From NCBI GenBank assembly GCA_030653505.1, contig JAURZK010000038.1:62001-126000 (forward strand): a stretch of 64,000 nucleotides of DNA, read 5' to 3'. The notes under the pieces are model-generated. The model saw only the letters and a program-made list of their open reading frames with translations. It searched no databases and had not been told where the DNA came from. This DNA comes from Rubrivivax sp. (lineage in GTDB: Bacteria; Pseudomonadota; Gammaproteobacteria; Burkholderiales; Burkholderiaceae_C). Position numbers and translations under genes: made by a program. Each line of letters begins with the position of its first letter. The stretch's first letter is position 1. Below, piece after piece: positions 45,348-54,925 of the stretch.

Positions 45348-46148
45348 GTGAGCTACGAAGACATCGTTTACGCCGCCGCCGGCGGCATCGCCACGATCAC
45401 GATCAACCGCCCCGAGGTGCGCAACTCGGTGCGCCCGAAGACCTACGAGGAACTGACGCACGCGATGCACCAGGCCGCGGGAGACCCCGAGATCGGTGTG
45501 GTCGTGATGACCGGCGCCGGCGACAAGGCCTTCTGCTCCGGCGGCGACGTGCGCGACCAGCAGAAGCGCGTGCCCGATGTCGGCCGCGTGCACATGCGCA
45601 GGCTGTTCGCGCTGTCGTCGGCGATGCGCATGATGGACAAGCCCATCATCGCCAAGGTGCGCGGCTTCTGCGTCGGCGGCGGCAACGAGATCAACCTGTT
45701 CTGCGACCTCAGCATCGCCAGCGAGGACGCCAAGTTCGGCCAGGTCGGCCCGCGCGTGGGCAGCGTGCCGATCTGGGGCGCCTGCCAGTTGCTGGCGCGT
45801 TACGTCGGCGAGCGCAAGGCGCGCGAGATGCTCTACACCTGCCGGCTTTACCCGGCCGCGGAGGCGCTGGCGATGGGCCTGATCAACCAGGTCGTGAAGG
45901 CCGAGGATCTGGACGCCACGGTCGACGGCATCTGCCAGGAGATCCTCGACAAGAGCCCGCAGAGCATCCGCATCGCCAAGGTCGCGCTCAACGCCGGCTC
46001 GGACCAGGAGTTCTACAGCTCCTACTTCCCGACCGCCGAACTGCTGGCCTCGATCTACGGCAATGCCGAGAACATGGAAGGCGTGCGCGCCTTCCTGGAA
46101 AAGCGCCCGCCGAACTACCGCCAGTACCGCGCCAAGCGCACCGACTGA
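45348..46148 (+). CDS. BadI/MenB-like crotonase, probable cyclic beta-ketoacyl-CoA hydrolase
   Basis: Crotonase of 266 residues whose key segments match BadI (2-ketocyclohexanecarboxyl-CoA hydrolase) and MenB rather than hydratases: FCSGGDVRDQQ, CVGGGNEINLFCDLSIAS, FGQVGPRVGSVPIWG and REMLYTCRLYPAAEAL, with C-terminal EKRPPNYRQY. BadI opens the alicyclic ring hydrolytically to a dicarboxylic mono-CoA ester. The start is GTG 45348, set by AGGAGA six bases upstream; ATG 45327 lacks such a site. It heads an operon with a BadH-like dehydrogenase. The exact ring substrate is not known. Confidence 0.85.
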   Translation: MSYEDIVYAAAGGIATITINRPEVRNSVRPKTYEELTHAMHQAAGDPEIGVVVMTGAGDKAFCSGGDVRDQQKRVPDVGRVHMRRLFALSSAMRMMDKPIIAKVRGFCVGGGNEINLFCDLSIASEDAKFGQVGPRVGSVPIWGACQLLARYVGERKAREMLYTCRLYPAAEALAMGLINQVVKAEDLDATVDGICQEILDKSPQSIRIAKVALNAGSDQEFYSSYFPTAELLASIYGNAENMEGVRAFLEKRPPNYRQYRAKRTD

Positions 46149-46158
46149 GGAGACTGCT

Positions 46159-46944
46159 GTGGACTACGGATTGCGCGACCGGGCGGTGCTGATCACCGGT
46201 GGCGCCCGCGGCATCGGCTTCGCGGCGGCGCAGATGTTCGCTGCCGAGGGTGCGCGGGTGGCCCTGGTCGACATCGACCAGGCGGCGGCCGAGGCCTCGG
46301 CCGCGCGGCTGGTACAGGGCGGCGCCCAGGCGATCGGGCTTGGTGTCGACATCCGGTCCGCCGAGCAATGCACGGCGATGCTGCAGCGCGCCGAAGGCGC
46401 GCTCGGCCCGCTCGGCGTGCTGGTCAACAGCGCCGCTGTGCTCGACGACAAGACCTTTCTCGAATCCTCGCCGGCCGACTGGAAGCGCATGGTCGACGTC
46501 TGCCTGTTCGGCGCGATGAACGTGCTGCACACCGCCTTGCCCGGCATGGTCGAGCGCCGCTTCGGGCGCGTCGTGTGCATGGCGTCCGATTCGTTCCGGC
46601 TCGGCCAGGCGCGGCTGTCGTACTACGCCGCGGCGAAGGCCGGCGTGGTGGCCCTGGTCAAGTCGGTGGCGCAGGAGGTCGGCGGCGCCGGCGTCACGCT
46701 CAACATCGTCTCGCCCGGCGCCACCAACACCGAACTGCGCCAGACCCGCGAGGCCGGCATGCGCGCCAGCATGGGCGAAGAAAAGTATGCCCGCCGCGTC
46801 AAGTCGGTGCTCAAGATGTACCCGACCGGCCGCATCGGCGAGCCGGCCGACGCCGCCAGCGCCATCCTCTACCTGAGCAGCGCCTCCGCGGGCTGGATCA
46901 CGGGGCAGGTGCTCAGTGTCAACGGCGGCTTCACGATGGCCTGA
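46159..46944 (+). CDS. BadH-like short-chain dehydrogenase
   Basis: NAD-dependent SDR of 261 residues. Rossmann TGGARGIGFA, acidic LVDID, NSAA in place of NNAG, Ser in MASDSF, YAAAK catalytic pair and C-terminal ITGQVLSVNGGFTMA. The stretch LPGMVERRFGRVVCMASD resembles BadH, which oxidises 2-hydroxycyclohexanecarboxyl-CoA to the 2-keto ester that BadI cleaves. Start GTG 46159 with GAGGAGACTGCT upstream, only 10 bp after the BadI-like stop. The two-gene order supports an alicyclic acid pathway. Confidence 0.87.
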   Translation: MDYGLRDRAVLITGGARGIGFAAAQMFAAEGARVALVDIDQAAAEASAARLVQGGAQAIGLGVDIRSAEQCTAMLQRAEGALGPLGVLVNSAAVLDDKTFLESSPADWKRMVDVCLFGAMNVLHTALPGMVERRFGRVVCMASDSFRLGQARLSYYAAAKAGVVALVKSVAQEVGGAGVTLNIVSPGATNTELRQTREAGMRASMGEEKYARRVKSVLKMYPTGRIGEPADAASAILYLSSASAGWITGQVLSVNGGFTMA

Positions 46945-46958
46945 AAGAGATCGATCGC

Positions 46959-48116
46959 ATGGAATTCGCCCTGACCCAAGACCAGCAGATGATGCGCGAG
47001 GCCGCGCGGGCCCTGCACGAGCGCGAGATCGCGCCGGTGCTGGCGGCGCACGACGCCGATGCCTCGTTGCCGAAAGCGGCGATGCTGAAGATCTTCGCCG
47101 CGCTGGCCAAGCTGGGCATCACCGCGCCGCGCCTGCCCGAGCGCGATGGCGGCGGCGGCCTGTCGATGCTGGCCTACGGGCTGATGTTCGAGCAGTTGCC
47201 GCCGGTCGTGTCGATCGCGCTGATGTCGCACGAATGCACCATCGCGCGCATCTGGGCCGAGACCACGGCTGAGAACCGCCAGCGTTTCCTGCCCGACCTG
47301 CTGGCCGGGCGCAAGATCTGCTGCACCGGCACCACCGAACCCGATGTCGGCTCCGATCCGCGCAGCGTCAAGACGCGCGTCGTGCGCGATGGCGACGAGC
47401 TCGTCATCACCGGCCGCAAGATGTGGATCACCAACGTGACCATCTGCGACCTGATCAACGTCTCGTGCGACGAAGGCCCCGATGCGCGCGGCCTGGCCAC
47501 GCTGCGCCGCCTGGTCGTCGAACGCGACAAGACGCCCTTCGAGACGCGTGAGATCCGCACCCTGGGCCTGCGCCAGGGCCACCTGGGCGAGGCCCTGTTC
47601 GACGCTGCGCGCGTGCCGCTGGACAACGCCCTGGGCAACTCCGGCGACGCCGCGCGCATGCTCACGCTGACCTGGAACGGCAACCGCCCGCTGGTGGGCC
47701 TGGCCGCCGTGCATCTGGCCCAGCGCGCGCTCGACCTGGCGCGCGACTACGCGGGCCTGCGCGTGCAGTTCGGCACCAAGATCGGCGGCCACCAGTTGAT
47801 CCAGAAGAACCTGGCCGACATCGAGACCGCGGTCATGACCAGCCGCCTGCTGTGCTACTACGCCCTGGACGCGATCGACCGCGGTGACCGCGCCAACGGC
47901 AGCTCGGCGATGGCCAAGCGCTATGCCACGAGTGCCTGCGAACAGGCCATCTCCTTGGCCATGCACACCCACGGCGCGATGGGCATCAGCGAAGAGCTGG
48001 GCCTCGAGCGCCTGTACCGCGACATCCGCATGCTGCCCATCCCCGACGGCACGAACGAGATCCTGACGCTGATCCAGGGCCGCGAGTTGACCGGCATCGA
48101 CGCCTTCCGCGCCTGA
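46959..48116 (+). CDS. Acyl-CoA dehydrogenase, possibly alicyclic acyl-CoA specific
   Basis: FAD-dependent dehydrogenase of 385 residues. Motifs are TTEPDVGSDPRSVKT, MWITNVTICDL and the C-terminal MLPIPDGTNEILTLIQG, with Asp rather than Glu at the usual catalytic position. AliB and other cyclohexanecarboxyl-CoA dehydrogenases introduce the first double bond ahead of BadK/BadH/BadI; by position this gene is the candidate for that role. The assignment to an alicyclic substrate is inference from neighbours. Confidence 0.87.
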   Translation: MEFALTQDQQMMREAARALHEREIAPVLAAHDADASLPKAAMLKIFAALAKLGITAPRLPERDGGGGLSMLAYGLMFEQLPPVVSIALMSHECTIARIWAETTAENRQRFLPDLLAGRKICCTGTTEPDVGSDPRSVKTRVVRDGDELVITGRKMWITNVTICDLINVSCDEGPDARGLATLRRLVVERDKTPFETREIRTLGLRQGHLGEALFDAARVPLDNALGNSGDAARMLTLTWNGNRPLVGLAAVHLAQRALDLARDYAGLRVQFGTKIGGHQLIQKNLADIETAVMTSRLLCYYALDAIDRGDRANGSSAMAKRYATSACEQAISLAMHTHGAMGISEELGLERLYRDIRMLPIPDGTNEILTLIQGRELTGIDAFRA

Positions 48117-48142
48117 GCCGCTGCCCCGCCCCCGCCACCGCC

Positions 48143-50146
48143 ATGGACCGAGCCCCCGTGCTGCAAGGTCTGGTGGTCGCCGAACGCGGCGGCCGCCTGG
48201 CAGCTGCCGTCGGCGCCGGTCTGCTGGGCCAGTTGGGCGCCAGCGTGCTGCGGCTGGAGGATGGCGCCGGGCGTCCCGCGTCCGACCCGCCGTCGTGGCA
48301 CCTGCACCCCTTGGCGCTGGCAGGCAAGCAGCGCGTGCAGGCCGGCAGCGCTGCCGAGCGCGACGCCGCCTGGCAGGCGCTGTCGGCGCGGGCCCATGTG
48401 GCCTTCGTGTCCACGCCCGGCGGCGCCGCACCGGCTTCGGCTGCCGCGCTGACGGTGTCGCTGACAGCCTTTGGCGCCGGTGAAGCCGCCAGCGCCGCAC
48501 CAGAGCTGGCGCTGCAGGCGGCCGCTGGCGCGATGGACACCACCGGCCCTGCGGGCGGAGCACCGTGTGTCACGCGCGCGCCGCTGCTCGAACTGCTCGG
48601 CGGCCTCAATGCAGCGACGTCGGTGCTGGCGGCGCTGCGCGTCGGCAGCCGCGATGCCACGCTCGACCTGGGCCTGTTCGACAGCGCCTTGGCCTTGGCC
48701 GGCACCTTCCACACCCAGGCGCTCGCCAACCCCGCGCGCCAGTTCAGAAACGGTTCGCGGCACACGCTGTGCGCACCGTGGAACGTGTACCGCACGCGCG
48801 ACGGCTGGGTCACCTTGTGCGTCGCCTCCGACGAGCAATGGCGCCGCGCTGCCACCGTCATCGGCCGGCCCGACCTGGCCGCCGACCCGGCGCTGGCCAC
48901 GTCGCCGCTGCGCGTGGCGGCGATGGCGCGCGTCGATGCCGCGGTCACCGGCTGGACCGGCCAGCGCAGCGTCGAAGAAGCCGTGCAACAACTCGGCGCG
49001 GCCCGCCTGCCGGTATCGGCGGTGCGCACGCCGGGGCCGGCGGCGGCCAGCGCGACCGTCAAGGTGCACGACGCAGCGGGTGCGGCCTGCGAGGTGCCGC
49101 TGGCGCCCGTGTGGTTGTCCGCGACGCCGCTGCACCAGCCCTTGCACATCGGCGCCGTGACGCCGCTGCGCCCGAACGAAACGCAAGTCAGCCCACCGGC
49201 CTGGCCAGCGGCGACCTCGGGCGCGCCGATGCGCGGTCTGCGGGTGGTCGAAATCGGCGCCTACACCGCCGGCCCGCTGGCCGCGCGCTACCTGGCTGAC
49301 ATGGGTGCCGAGGTGATCAAGGTCGAGCCGCCCGGCGGCGAAGAGTCGCGACAGTGGCAGCCGCGCGTCGGCCATGCCAGCGCCTATTTCGCCAACTACA
49401 ACTGTGGCAAGCGCAGCGTGGAGATCGACCTCGGCAGCGCCGAGGGCGTGGCCCGCCTGCGCGAGCTGATCGCCGCGGCCGACGTGGTGGTGCAGACCAT
49501 GATGCCGGGCGCGCTGCGCCGCCGCGGCATCGACCTCGAGGCCTTGGCCGGCGCGCACCCGCGGCTCATCGTCTGCAGCATTTCAGGCTATGGCCGCAAC
49601 GGGCCACCGGCGCCGGCGCTGGACACCGTGATCCAGGCCGCCAGTGGCCTGATGGGCCTGGTCGATGGACCGACCGACGACGGCCCGCTGAAGACCGGCT
49701 ACTCCTACGCCGACCTCGGCGCGGCCCATGTGGCGGCCTTCGGCATCGTCGCCGCGGTTCTCGAGCGTGATCGCAGTGGCCGTGGCCAGGTGATCGATGT
49801 CGCCATGCAGGATGCGCTGGTCTGGCTGACCCAGCTCGGCTGGCCCGGTGCCGGCTGCCCGCCGTACCGGGTGAGCGGCAGCGCGGCGGCCTGGGCGCTC
49901 GGCGTCGTCGATGAGCCCGCCGTGCCGGTGCAGGGCGTGGCGGGCGCCCTGCAAGGCGCCGTGGCGCGTCGGCGCAGGCTGCTGCGCGAGGTGCAGACAG
50001 GCGCCGTCGGCCTGGCCTGGCAGGTGCTCGCCGCTCCCTACCGCTGGAGCGCCGATGTGCCGGCGCTGGGCCATGGCGTTGCGCTGCCGGGTGCCGACAA
50101 CGCGAGCGTCTTTGCCGCACGGCAACCGGCAGCGGCAGGCAGCTGA
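48143..50146 (+). CDS. Tandem-fused CaiB/BaiF CoA-transferase (second)
   Basis: A 667-residue double CaiB protein. N half (about residues 1-340) is degenerate: the Rossmann start LQGLVVAERGGRLAAAVGAG is loose, and the catalytic position is Glu150 (APLLELLGGL). C half (about 362-667) begins GLRVVEIGAYTAGPLAARYL and keeps Asp524 in YSYADLGAAHVAA. The C-terminal tail after about residue 570 is unlike CaiB and rich in Arg and Ala. Design matches the protein at 27822. It precedes the IclR regulator gene by one base and probably activates the substrate or product of ring cleavage. Confidence 0.87.
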   Translation: MDRAPVLQGLVVAERGGRLAAAVGAGLLGQLGASVLRLEDGAGRPASDPPSWHLHPLALAGKQRVQAGSAAERDAAWQALSARAHVAFVSTPGGAAPASAAALTVSLTAFGAGEAASAAPELALQAAAGAMDTTGPAGGAPCVTRAPLLELLGGLNAATSVLAALRVGSRDATLDLGLFDSALALAGTFHTQALANPARQFRNGSRHTLCAPWNVYRTRDGWVTLCVASDEQWRRAATVIGRPDLAADPALATSPLRVAAMARVDAAVTGWTGQRSVEEAVQQLGAARLPVSAVRTPGPAAASATVKVHDAAGAACEVPLAPVWLSATPLHQPLHIGAVTPLRPNETQVSPPAWPAATSGAPMRGLRVVEIGAYTAGPLAARYLADMGAEVIKVEPPGGEESRQWQPRVGHASAYFANYNCGKRSVEIDLGSAEGVARLRELIAAADVVVQTMMPGALRRRGIDLEALAGAHPRLIVCSISGYGRNGPPAPALDTVIQAASGLMGLVDGPTDDGPLKTGYSYADLGAAHVAAFGIVAAVLERDRSGRGQVIDVAMQDALVWLTQLGWPGAGCPPYRVSGSAAAWALGVVDEPAVPVQGVAGALQGAVARRRRLLREVQTGAVGLAWQVLAAPYRWSADVPALGHGVALPGADNASVFAARQPAAAGS

Positions 50147-50147
50147 A

Positions 50148-50900
50148 ATGGCGCGCGCACTGCTCCGGGCCCTGTCGATCCTCGAGTGCTTCTCGCTCGA
50201 GACGCCGGCCTTGGCCTTGCAGGAGATCTACCGCACGGTCAAGCTGCCCAAGTCGACCACCTTTCGCCTGGTGGTCACGCTGCAGGAAGCCGGCTACCTG
50301 TTGCAGCGCAGCGACCAGCGCTACACCCTGTCGTACAAATTGCTGTTGCTGGGCAGCGTGGTGCGCGAAACGCAGGACGTGCGCGAGATCACCCGCCCGC
50401 TGATCGAAGAGCTGGCGCGCACCACCGGCGAGACGGTGACGCTGAGCACGCGCAGCGGCGATGAGCGCATCGTGCTCGATGTCGCGCAGAGCAAGTCCAC
50501 GCTGCGCAGCATCGTGCTGCCCGGTGACCGCCTGCCGCTGCTGTACGGCGCCTCGGGCAAGATGTTCCTGTCGCAGCTCGACGATACGGCGGTCGAGCGG
50601 ATGCGCCTGGCGCAGCAGCTGCCCAAGCGGCGCGTCACGCGCAAGGCGCTGTTCGATGCACTGGCCGAGATTCGCGAGCAGGGCTACGCGCGCACGCAGG
50701 ACGACCGCGTGGCCGGTGTGATCGCGTTGTCGGCGCCGGTGCGCGACGCGTCGGGTGAAATGTGCTACTCGGTGACGGTCACCGGGCCATCGAGCCGCAT
50801 CGAGGGCCGCGAGCAGGCGCTGATCGACCCGCTGATGCGCGTCGCCAAGCGCATTTCCACCTTGCTCGGCCACTCGCCTTCGAGTCGCCCGGTCAAGTAG
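50148..50900 (+). CDS. IclR family transcriptional regulator
   Basis: DNA-binding regulator of 250 residues. The N-terminal winged helix-turn-helix covers residues about 5-65 (ALSILECFSLETPALALQEI, LPKSTTFRLVVTLQEAGYL), followed by the IclR effector domain ending in the signature region SAPVRDASGEMCYSVTVTGP. It is embedded in the operon between two tandem CaiB genes, which is unusual; most IclR regulators are at operon edges. It is the best candidate to bind the GTTCCR-N5-TGGAAC palindromes at 45180 and 45273. The start ATG 50148 overlaps the end region of the preceding gene by a single-base gap. Confidence 0.91.
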   Translation: MARALLRALSILECFSLETPALALQEIYRTVKLPKSTTFRLVVTLQEAGYLLQRSDQRYTLSYKLLLLGSVVRETQDVREITRPLIEELARTTGETVTLSTRSGDERIVLDVAQSKSTLRSIVLPGDRLPLLYGASGKMFLSQLDDTAVERMRLAQQLPKRRVTRKALFDALAEIREQGYARTQDDRVAGVIALSAPVRDASGEMCYSVTVTGPSSRIEGREQALIDPLMRVAKRISTLLGHSPSSRPVK

Positions 50901-50906
50901 GCCGGC

Positions 50907-53252
50907 ATGCACACCGATCAGGCTCTGACGGGCGTCTTGGTCGTCGACCTGACGACGGATTTCGGCTACGCATCGAAGCTCTATGCCGACCTCGGCGCCA
51001 CCGTGATCCTGGTCGAACCACCCGGCGGCAGCCCGGCGCGGCTGCGCCCGCCGCTGGCACACGGGGACAGCCTGTGGTTCGCCTACCGCAACAGCGGCAA
51101 GCGCAGCATCGTGCTCGATCCAGATGCCGACGCCGACCGGCAGTGCCTTCAACGCCTGCTCGCCGCCGCCGACATCGTGTTCGACGACCGGCCTCAGGCC
51201 TACTGGCGCGAGCGCGGGCTCGACTGGGCCCGCCTGCATGCTGCGGCGCCTGGGCTGGTGTGGTGCTCGATCACGCCGTTCGGGCAGACCGGCCCGGCCG
51301 TCGGCGCCGCGGGTTGCGACCTGATCGCCATGGCCAGCGGCGGCATGGCCTGGCTCACCGGTTATGAAGACAGCGGCCCGCTGGTGGGCGACTGCGGCCT
51401 GGCCACCACGTCGGCCGCGCAATACGCGGCCGTCACCGCCCTGATCGCATGGATCGGCCGCAACAATACCGGCGGCGGCCAGTGGGTCGATGTCTCGATG
51501 CAGGAAGTGATGGCGCTGGGCACCGAGACGGCGCCGCAGTTCCTGGCCATGAAGGGCGTGACGCGACGCCGCCGCGGCGAGCAGGTGCGTCAGGCCGGCA
51601 TCGGCGTCTATCCCTGCGCCGATGGCCATGTGTTCCTCTATGCCGCCGACTCGGGTGTGGGCCGTGGCTGGAAGCTGCTGGCGCAGTGGCTGGCCGAGGC
51701 GGGCGTTGCCGGAGCCGAGGAATTGCTCGATCCGCGCTGGCAGGACAGCGGCTACAACACGCAGGCCGTCGCGTGCGCCCGCTTTGCCGCGCTGTGGGCC
51801 GAATTCGCGCGGGAGCGCAAAAAGCAGGCGCTGTTCGAGGACGGCCAGGCGCGGCGCATCGCGATTTCGCCGCTGAACAGCGCGCTCGATGCCGTCGCCG
51901 ATCCGCACCTGCGGGCGCGTGCCTTCTTCGATTCGCGCGCTTGGCCCGGCGCGCCATACGGCCTGTCGGCCACGCCCTGGCAGGCGCCGGCTGCGACCCC
52001 TGCATTGAACGCCGACGCGGCGTGGGTGTGGCGCGAGATCGAGCGCCAGCGCGAGGCGCCTGCGGGGCTGCCGCGCGCCGATGGCGGCAGCGCCGCGCTG
52101 CCGCTGGCGGGCCTGCGGGTGGTCGACCTCACCTGGGTCGGTGCGGGGCCGTTCGCCACCAAGCTGCTGGCCGACTTCGGCGCCGAAGTCTGGAAGATCG
52201 AATCGCGGGAGCGGCCCGACCAGTTGCGCCGCGCCGAGCCGGTGGCGGCTGCGGGCGGCCTCGACGCCAGTGGCTATTTCGCCAACCGCAACACCAACAA
52301 AAAGAGCGTCACGCTGAACCTGAAGCAGCCGCGGGACCTGGCCTGCGTCAAGGCCATGTTGCAGGGTGCCGACCTGCTAGCCAATTCCTTCACGCCCGGT
52401 GCGATGGACCGCCTGGGCCTGTCGTGGCGCGAGGCGGCCGCGATCAATTCGCGGCTGGTCTATCTGGGCATGCCCTTCGCGGGCGACGACGGACCTTACC
52501 GAGACTACCTGGGTTACGGCATCAACATCGCCACCACGGTGGGCATGTTCGGCCGGCACGGGCTGCCAGGCCACCTGCCGGTGGGCACCGGCACCAACTT
52601 CCCCGACCACCTGCCCAACCCGCTGCATGCCTGCTTTGCCGTGCTCGCCGCGCTGGTGTGGCGGCAGCGTTCCGGGCGCGGCCAGCACATCGCGGTGGCG
52701 CAGATCGAATCGACGCTGGCGGCCTGCCCGGACGGGGTGCTCGAGGTCGCAGCGACTGGCCAGGAGTCGCCGCCGCCGGCGTATGTGGAGCCGTGGCGCG
52801 CGCCGCACGGCATCTACCGCTGTGCCGGCGACGACCGCTGGTGCGCGCTGTCGGTGGCCGGCGATGCGGCGTTCCTGCGCCTGGCCGCACTGCTCGGCCA
52901 GCCTGCGCTGGCACCGGCGGTGCGCTTCGAGCGGCGTACCGAAATCGAGGCGCTCGTGCGCGCTTGGATGGCCGGCCGCAGCGCGGAGCAGGCCGTCGCT
53001 GCCTTGCGCGCCACCGGCGCTGCGGCGGCGGTGGTTGCGACGCCCGACGACCTGTTGCACCACGACGCGCAGCTCGCCGCGCGTGGTTTCTGGCAGACAC
53101 TGGACCACCCGGTCATGGGCTGCGTCGTCTACCACGGCGTGGCCGCCGCCTTCTCGCAGACCCCGACGCGCTACCGCAGCGGCGCACCGCTGCTGGGCCA
53201 GCACAACGACGCGCTGGCGCGCTGGATGCCGGCGGCGCCGATCAAGGAATAG
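50907..53252 (+). CDS. Tandem-fused CaiB/BaiF CoA-transferase (third, longest)
   Basis: A 781-residue double CaiB protein with two near full-length halves. N half, residues about 8-380 (GVLVVDLTTDFGYASKLYAD), has Thr167 where the catalytic Asp belongs (CGLATTSAAQYAA). C half, about 399-781 (GLRVVDLTWVGAGPFATKLL), carries Asp567 in NFPDHLPNP. The halves differ strongly from each other, so the fusion is not a recent duplication. It starts 6 bp after the IclR gene. Functionally it should be a CoA-transferase in which only the C half forms the aspartyl-CoA intermediates. Confidence 0.88.
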   Translation: MHTDQALTGVLVVDLTTDFGYASKLYADLGATVILVEPPGGSPARLRPPLAHGDSLWFAYRNSGKRSIVLDPDADADRQCLQRLLAAADIVFDDRPQAYWRERGLDWARLHAAAPGLVWCSITPFGQTGPAVGAAGCDLIAMASGGMAWLTGYEDSGPLVGDCGLATTSAAQYAAVTALIAWIGRNNTGGGQWVDVSMQEVMALGTETAPQFLAMKGVTRRRRGEQVRQAGIGVYPCADGHVFLYAADSGVGRGWKLLAQWLAEAGVAGAEELLDPRWQDSGYNTQAVACARFAALWAEFARERKKQALFEDGQARRIAISPLNSALDAVADPHLRARAFFDSRAWPGAPYGLSATPWQAPAATPALNADAAWVWREIERQREAPAGLPRADGGSAALPLAGLRVVDLTWVGAGPFATKLLADFGAEVWKIESRERPDQLRRAEPVAAAGGLDASGYFANRNTNKKSVTLNLKQPRDLACVKAMLQGADLLANSFTPGAMDRLGLSWREAAAINSRLVYLGMPFAGDDGPYRDYLGYGINIATTVGMFGRHGLPGHLPVGTGTNFPDHLPNPLHACFAVLAALVWRQRSGRGQHIAVAQIESTLAACPDGVLEVAATGQESPPPAYVEPWRAPHGIYRCAGDDRWCALSVAGDAAFLRLAALLGQPALAPAVRFERRTEIEALVRAWMAGRSAEQAVAALRATGAAAAVVATPDDLLHHDAQLAARGFWQTLDHPVMGCVVYHGVAAAFSQTPTRYRSGAPLLGQHNDALARWMPAAPIKE

Positions 53253-53254
53253 GC

Positions 53255-54439
53255 ATGGACTTCGAGTTGCCCGATCATGTGCGCCAGGTGGCCGACACGG
53301 TGCGACGTTTCGTGCGCGAAGAGTTGCTGCCGCTCGAACGCATGGTGATCCGGCGCGAGGCCGAACGCGGCCTGACCGACACGCCGATCCTGCCGCCGGA
53401 AGTCTCCGCCGCGCTCGACGAGAAGGCGCGCGCGCTGGGGCTGTGGGGCATCGACGTGCCGGCCGTGTACGGCGGCCAGGATCTCGGTGCGCTGGTCAAG
53501 TGCGTGGTCACCGAAGAGCTCAAGTACTCGATCGTGCCCTTCGTGCTGCGGCCTGACAGCCCGAACCTGCATTACCTGCAGCAATGCGCCAGCGGGCCGC
53601 AGATCGAGCGCTATCTGCTCCCCTATGCGGCGGGAAGCAAGCGCTCCTGCCTGGCGCTGACCGAGGCCGGCGCGGGCTCCGACGCCGGCGCGATCACGAT
53701 GCGTGCGGTGCGGCGCGGCGACCAGTGGGTGCTCAACGGCAGCAAGGTCTTCATCTCCAACGCCCGGTCATCCGACTTCATCATCACGATGGCGGTGGCC
53801 GAGGCCGAAGGCGGCGAACGCCTGGGCATCAGCGCCTTCCTGGTGGATGCCGACACACCGGGCCTGACGATCCCCAGTTCCTACCCAACCATCGGTGACT
53901 ACCACCCCTACGAGGTCCATTACGACAATGTGACGGTGGGCAACGATCAGGTGTTGGGCGAGTTGGGCAAGGCCTTCGGCCCGCTGCAGCGGCGCCTGGG
54001 CATCCGGCGCGCGGAGATCGGCGCCCGCTGTGTCGGCCTGGCGCAGCGCTGCCTGGACATGATGATCGAGCAGGCCAAGCTGCGTCATACCTTCGGTGCG
54101 CCGCTGGCCGACCGCCAGGCGGTGCAATGGTGGATTGCCGACACCTGGCAGGACATCGAAGCCGTGCGCACGCTGACCTACCGGCTTGCCACTCGCATCG
54201 AGCGCGGCGACGACATCAAGCGCGAAGCCTCGATGGTCAAGGTCATGGCCACCGAGATGATTTCGCGCGTGGTCGACCGCGCGATCCAGCTTTTCGGCGG
54301 CATGGGGGTGAGCAAAGAGTTGCCGCTGGAGTACATGTACCGCATGGTGCGCGTGTACCGCATCGTCGAAGGTCCGAGCGAAATCCACCGCTCGATCATC
54401 GCGCGCGACTTGCTCGGCCGCGGCAGCCGGCAGCATTGA
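53255..54439 (+). CDS. Acyl-CoA dehydrogenase
   Basis: FAD-dependent dehydrogenase of 394 residues. LTEAGAGSDAGAITM, VFISNARSSDFII and the C-terminal YRIVEGPSEIHRSIIARDLL with Glu in the standard position identify a conventional enzyme, unlike the Asp form at 46959. It starts 2 bp after the tandem CaiB stop. Directly downstream the operon runs into a truncated crotonase, so a functional gene may have been lost here or the break marks the operon end. Confidence 0.9.
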   Translation: MDFELPDHVRQVADTVRRFVREELLPLERMVIRREAERGLTDTPILPPEVSAALDEKARALGLWGIDVPAVYGGQDLGALVKCVVTEELKYSIVPFVLRPDSPNLHYLQQCASGPQIERYLLPYAAGSKRSCLALTEAGAGSDAGAITMRAVRRGDQWVLNGSKVFISNARSSDFIITMAVAEAEGGERLGISAFLVDADTPGLTIPSSYPTIGDYHPYEVHYDNVTVGNDQVLGELGKAFGPLQRRLGIRRAEIGARCVGLAQRCLDMMIEQAKLRHTFGAPLADRQAVQWWIADTWQDIEAVRTLTYRLATRIERGDDIKREASMVKVMATEMISRVVDRAIQLFGGMGVSKELPLEYMYRMVRVYRIVEGPSEIHRSIIARDLLGRGSRQH

Positions 54440-54493
54440 AGTGAACGCTTTCCTCGCAGGGCCTTGTCGAGGCCGGTCCGAACTGCTGCACTC

Positions 54494-54894
54494 CGACGCA
54501 GACACCGTGATCTACGAGGTGGGCGACGGCATTGCCACCGTCAAGATCAACCGCCCCGAAATCCGCAATGCGCTGTCGCCCGCGGCAGCCAACCGCCTGC
54601 ACGACTGCTGGGGCGAGGTCGACGCCGACAAGAGCGTGCGTGTGGCCATCCTCACCTCGGCCGACTGCGGCACCTTCTGCGCCGGGCTGGACCTGCGCGA
54701 AGCGGCGTGCGTCAAGAAGGAAGAGGGTGTCGACATCCTGAGCAAGATGAAGGACCCTTTCCACGGCCGCCAGCGCCGCGTCGCCAAGCCCATCATCGCG
54801 GCGATGACCGGGCACCTGATCGCCGGCGGCATGATGCTGAGAAGGTCCGCGCGCCTTTGCCGAGAAGCGCAAACCGGTGTGGACGGGGCGCTGA
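54494..54894 (+). pseudogene. Truncated, frameshifted copy of the crotonase at 23536
   Basis: Near-identical to 23547-24330 over the first 345 or so bases (same GACGCAGACACCG start of homology, same FCAGLDLRE segment). Then 383 bp are missing: sequence jumps from the counterpart of 23894 directly to that of 24278. The deletion is not a multiple of three, so the remaining tail is read out of frame. The original start codon context is absent; upstream sequence is unrelated. It cannot encode a working crotonase, as it lacks the second half of the active site. Confidence 0.85.
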
Positions 54895-54925
54895 GGCGCG
54901 GCGCCCTGAAGTGCCGAGCTCATCG

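Noticed and set aside
51449-54439. A 996-codon frame that would fuse a long N-terminal extension to the last dehydrogenase
   Set aside because: The extension is an out-of-frame reading of the tandem CaiB gene; the dehydrogenase starts cleanly at 53255, two bases after the CaiB stop.
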